Below are positions 61,387-64,000 of a stretch of DNA of 64,000 nucleotides, one piece after another. Where the stretch lies: assembly GCA_029263455.1 (NCBI GenBank), contig JAJCXM010000017.1:46328-110327 (forward strand), in the 5' to 3' direction. Under the pieces are notes generated by a model, which searched no databases, was not told the DNA's origin, and saw nothing but the letters and a program-made list of their open reading frames with translations. Position 1 is the stretch's first letter. The number at the start of each line of letters is the position of its first letter. A program made the translations under genes and the position numbers. The DNA is from Holophagae bacterium (GTDB taxonomy: Bacteria > Acidobacteriota > Holophagae > Acanthopleuribacterales > Acanthopleuribacteraceae).

Positions 61387-62628
61387 ATGAAGGGTGAACG
61401 CATCGGTTTGGCCATGGCAGGGGGCGGCATTAGTGGCGCCATTTACGAAATTGGCGCGCTAAAAGCCTTGAACGATGCCTTAGTGGGCGTCGATTTCAAT
61501 AAGTTAGATGTCTATGTCGGGGTTAGTTCGGGCTCGTTTCTTGCCTCATTGTTGGCCAATGACATCACGCCAGACCAGCTATGCCGCACGTTGATACGGC
61601 ACGAGCCTGGCGAACCGGCCTTTAAACCTGAGATCTTCCATACGCCTGCTTTTGGACAGTTTTTGCGTCGAGGACTTATGCTCCCTCGTTTAATCACGGA
61701 GAGTGTCCTTGATCTAATTGACAATATCGGCACACAAACAGTTACCGGGGCATTGAGTCGCTTACTGCGCGCGCTTCCCAGCGGCGTTTACACGAACCGT
61801 CCGTTACGTCGCTATCTGGAAAGCATTTTTGAACGGCTCGGCCGCAGCAATGATTTCCGTGAATTGAAGCGGGAATTGTACGTGGTGGCAGCGGACCTAG
61901 ATTCGGGCGATGCCATTGTTTTTGGTGACGAGAACAACAGCCACCACAGTATCTCGAAGGCCGTACAAGCCAGTACCGCGCTGCCAGGACTTTATCCGCC
62001 TGTCAAAATTGATGGTCGCTATTATGTGGATGGGGTGCTGCTGAAGACGATGCACGCTTCTGTGGCTTTGGAACGTGGCGCCAAATTACTCTTTTGCATC
62101 AACCCAATCGTCCCCATCGACACGGCCAAGGCAGCTGAGCTGGGCGTTATGCGGCGCGGTAATTTAATAGATCGTGGTTTGATAGGTATTTTGTCTCAGT
62201 CTTTGCGAACGCTTATCCATTCGCGCTTAACCGTGGGTGTCGCTGCTTACGAAAACCGTTATCAGGATGCGGATGTCATTTTGTTTGAACCACAAAAAGA
62301 CGATTTCAAAATGTTCTTTACCAACGTTTTCAGCTTTTCGTCGCGTAAAGCGATTTGTGAACATGCTTATCGCGCAACGCTAAGGGATCTCCGGCTGCGA
62401 CAGGAAAAATTAGCGCCGATTTTGGCCAGCCACGGAATTGAATTTGATCAAGAAGTGCTGGATGATTTGGATCGCGGCTTGTGGCAAGAATTGGGCGTTT
62501 CAAATTCTGATCGCCTGCGCAGTAGCGTCGCTGTTCAATTGGATGTAACTTTGAATAATCTCGCCCGCCAAATCGAGAATCAGAAAGACGAAACGGTTGA
62601 TGAGATGGAACTCGCTGGCGCACTCTGA
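61387..62628 (+). CDS. Patatin-like phospholipase
   Basis: A 413-residue serine hydrolase. Oxyanion-hole motif GGGISGAIYE near 12-21, nucleophile GVSSG (Ser 47), and the catalytic Asp in YYVDGVLLKT near 218. A SKAVQASTALPGLYPPV segment is typical of patatins. It cleaves acyl esters, perhaps granule or membrane lipids. GGAGG lies 5 bases before the ATG. Its place behind phasins suggests a link to polyhydroxyalkanoate granules, whose depolymerases include patatin-fold enzymes. Confidence 0.85.
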   Translation: MKGERIGLAMAGGGISGAIYEIGALKALNDALVGVDFNKLDVYVGVSSGSFLASLLANDITPDQLCRTLIRHEPGEPAFKPEIFHTPAFGQFLRRGLMLPRLITESVLDLIDNIGTQTVTGALSRLLRALPSGVYTNRPLRRYLESIFERLGRSNDFRELKRELYVVAADLDSGDAIVFGDENNSHHSISKAVQASTALPGLYPPVKIDGRYYVDGVLLKTMHASVALERGAKLLFCINPIVPIDTAKAAELGVMRRGNLIDRGLIGILSQSLRTLIHSRLTVGVAAYENRYQDADVILFEPQKDDFKMFFTNVFSFSSRKAICEHAYRATLRDLRLRQEKLAPILASHGIEFDQEVLDDLDRGLWQELGVSNSDRLRSSVAVQLDVTLNNLARQIENQKDETVDEMELAGAL

Positions 62629-63020
62629 GCAGCCAAACAAAATGGAATGCGTGCCCCTGATTCTAGCCGACAGCTAATGCGCGATTATTCAGCTTCACTA
62701 TCTATGTCAATAGCAGCCCCCAGATGAAGTTATGAACTTGTTGCGGGCTTTTTGTCTTCATTCGCGGCGGGAACAAATTCGAGTCCAGTTAGGGTGGTAA
62801 TCGCCTAGGATTATGGGTCGACAATTATCCGTGTCGTGAATAGACAAACGTTCGATCTTTTTTTGGCTCGTTGTCGGTTGAGTATTAGGCATTGAATCTG
62901 TGACTTTGTACGCCGCAAGGGAATTTTTCTCTGAAGCTTTGGTCATGAAACGAATAAATCACGACAACTTCATGGGATATTGATACGATCGTGACAAATC
63001 CACCAAATGGAGCGTACCCA
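62629..63020 (+). other. Intergenic stretch
   Basis: Apart from the terminator, no gene or repeat was recognised. A 62-codon minus-strand frame at 62758-62946 has no supporting signal. GGAG lies just before the next gene. Confidence 0.5.
62715..62753 (+). terminator. Terminator after the patatin gene
   Basis: AGCCC pairs with GGGCT around an inner AAGTT ATG AACTT stem, with mismatches between, followed by TTTTT. A plausible intrinsic terminator. Confidence 0.55.
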
Positions 63021-64000
63021 TGTCCTGGCTATTAAGAATTGTTGTCGCGACAAGCCTCGTTTCGATTCTTGGGATGGGACAAACGGTGGAGTTCCGTATC
63101 CCGCTTGATTTAGACGATGACCCTAATACGGGTTGTTCGGTTGTCACCGTAGATGGCACGTTCTTGGGTGCCGAACAGATCCTGATCACCACCGTCGATC
63201 AAGGCAGCATGCTGGTGACCGATGTCTCGATTGCCGACTGCACCGGTGCGGTTTTTGGCGCACCTGTTTCCGTCAACCCCGGTGGCTGGGCAGTGGGTCA
63301 GGGGACGGGCGAGGCGGGTTCCGACGTCATCGAGACCCTCTACCCGATGACCGTTTTCAATACACCCACGGGATATGTGCGTGCGGCGTTGGCCGCTAAT
63401 GAACCGGGTGGTGATGAAGACGCGCTGCTCTTGAACAACGGCAACCCTATCCGACTCCTGCTCTTCATTCCGGTGCCCACGCTGTCGCAATGGGTTCTTA
63501 TCGCGTTCGCGCTCCTACTGATGCTGGCTGCGTTGGTCTGGATGCGACGGCACCCCAATCAACAAGGTTTAGCGGTCCTGTTTTTGGCCGTCGCCTCTTT
63601 GGCGTTACTTGGCTTTAGCACCGGCATCGTTTTGGACGGTGACCCTTCCGATTGGACCCTGGGCGCGATTGCCAGCGATCCCGCCGGTGACAACGCCACC
63701 GCGCCTGATATCTTGGCTTTTTATAGCTGCGTGCAAGGCATTCACCCCAACGCCCAAAGCATTTACTTCCGCATCGATGCGGTTCTCAACCAAGCGCCCA
63801 GCGCTGACCCACAGATGCAGACCCTACTTGAAGACGATCCCGCCTATACGATAACGCTCACGGGCATGGACCCTGAAGGACAACCCTTGACCTTTTCCAT
63901 CGATAGCGGTCCAGCCAACGGAACACTGAGCGCCATTACGCCGCTCACGCCTACTTCTGCTTCGGTGGATTACACGCCTAACGCCGACTATTTTGGAGCC
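63021..64000 (+). CDS. Exported protein with internal IPTL-CTERM-like segment, 3' end missing
   Basis: An open frame of 326 codons that runs off the right edge. Signal peptide (RIVVATSLVSILGMGQ), a beta-rich domain (20-148), then PVPTLSQWVLIAFALLLMLA with ALVWMRR (151-177), a full match to the IPTL-CTERM pattern of motif, membrane helix and arginines. Instead of ending there, the protein continues with a second hydrophobic helix (GLAVLFLAVASLALLGFSTG), an LDGDPSDW domain and a cadherin-like/Ig repeat (ITLTGMDPEGQPLTF, VDYTPNADYF). GGAG lies 7 bases before the ATG. It looks like a fusion of two secreted proteins; a true stop between them is absent. Confidence 0.82.

Noticed and set aside
62758..62946. 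62-codon minus-strand frame
   Set aside because: No ribosome site or similarity that I can recognise; it lies just behind a terminator.
1..64000. rRNA, tRNA, tmRNA, phage or IS transposase genes
   Set aside because: None recognised by eye; a covariance-model scan would settle small RNAs.

Overview
The window is a bacterial chromosome segment of moderate GC content with dense, mostly short-spaced genes. The cell is Gram-negative: it has a retrograde phospholipid transport operon (mlaEFD), an RseP site-2 protease, an OmpA-like membrane protein and many secreted proteins with signal peptides. Several traits together suggest an Acidobacteriota-like (Holophagae/Acanthopleuribacter-like) or similar deep lineage: choice-of-anchor-B and beta-propeller secreted proteins, a Ser/Thr kinase with TPR tail next to an ECF sigma factor, an IPTL-CTERM motif, thrombospondin type 3 repeats, and fused his genes. 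This assignment is an inference from gene content; no rRNA or tRNA is present to test it.

Layout. 0-8.8 kb: a two-peptidase operon (M28, ACE-like M2), a ureohydrolase, NDH-2, pdxH, a voltage-gated K+ channel and a FIST sensor/histidine kinase pair. 8.8-15.9 kb: a complete histidine operon (hisG, hisC::HAD, hisB, hisH, hisF, hisA::hisI::hisE, hisD) preceded by a leader peptide with four consecutive His codons and a strong terminator, so a classical attenuator. An EVE-domain gene and RNase G follow. 18-25 kb: an apparent operon of a small helical protein, a DUF4332 protein, an Hpt protein, a coiled-coil protein, a membrane protein with a roadblock-like and an OmpA-like domain, a Ras-like GTPase, a hybrid histidine kinase and an NtrC-type regulator. 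This is the best candidate for an undescribed system: small-GTPase signalling tied to a phosphorelay. 25-34 kb: a very large secreted protein, mlaEFD, a lipoprotein hydrolase and a membrane-bound AraC regulator.

34-43 kb is an accessory stretch. It holds a TlpA-like protein, a winged-helix/nucleotidyltransferase pair behind a nested palindromic operator, a GNAT, higBA, secreted propeller proteins and two kinds of intergenic repeats (53-bp-period modules and about 148-bp MITE-like units with inverted ends). 43-55.6 kb: kinase/ECF sigma pair, secreted propeller and DUF1579-like proteins, a second membrane AraC regulator, a leucine-rich repeat lipoprotein, a LytS/LytTR two-component pair, a 2H phosphoesterase and a response regulator. 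55.7-64 kb: RseP, a Ca-binding protein with 13 exact 114-bp units, a polyhydroxyalkanoate granule cluster (phaR with paired operators, two phasins, a patatin), and a secreted protein cut by the window end that carries an IPTL-CTERM-like segment internally.
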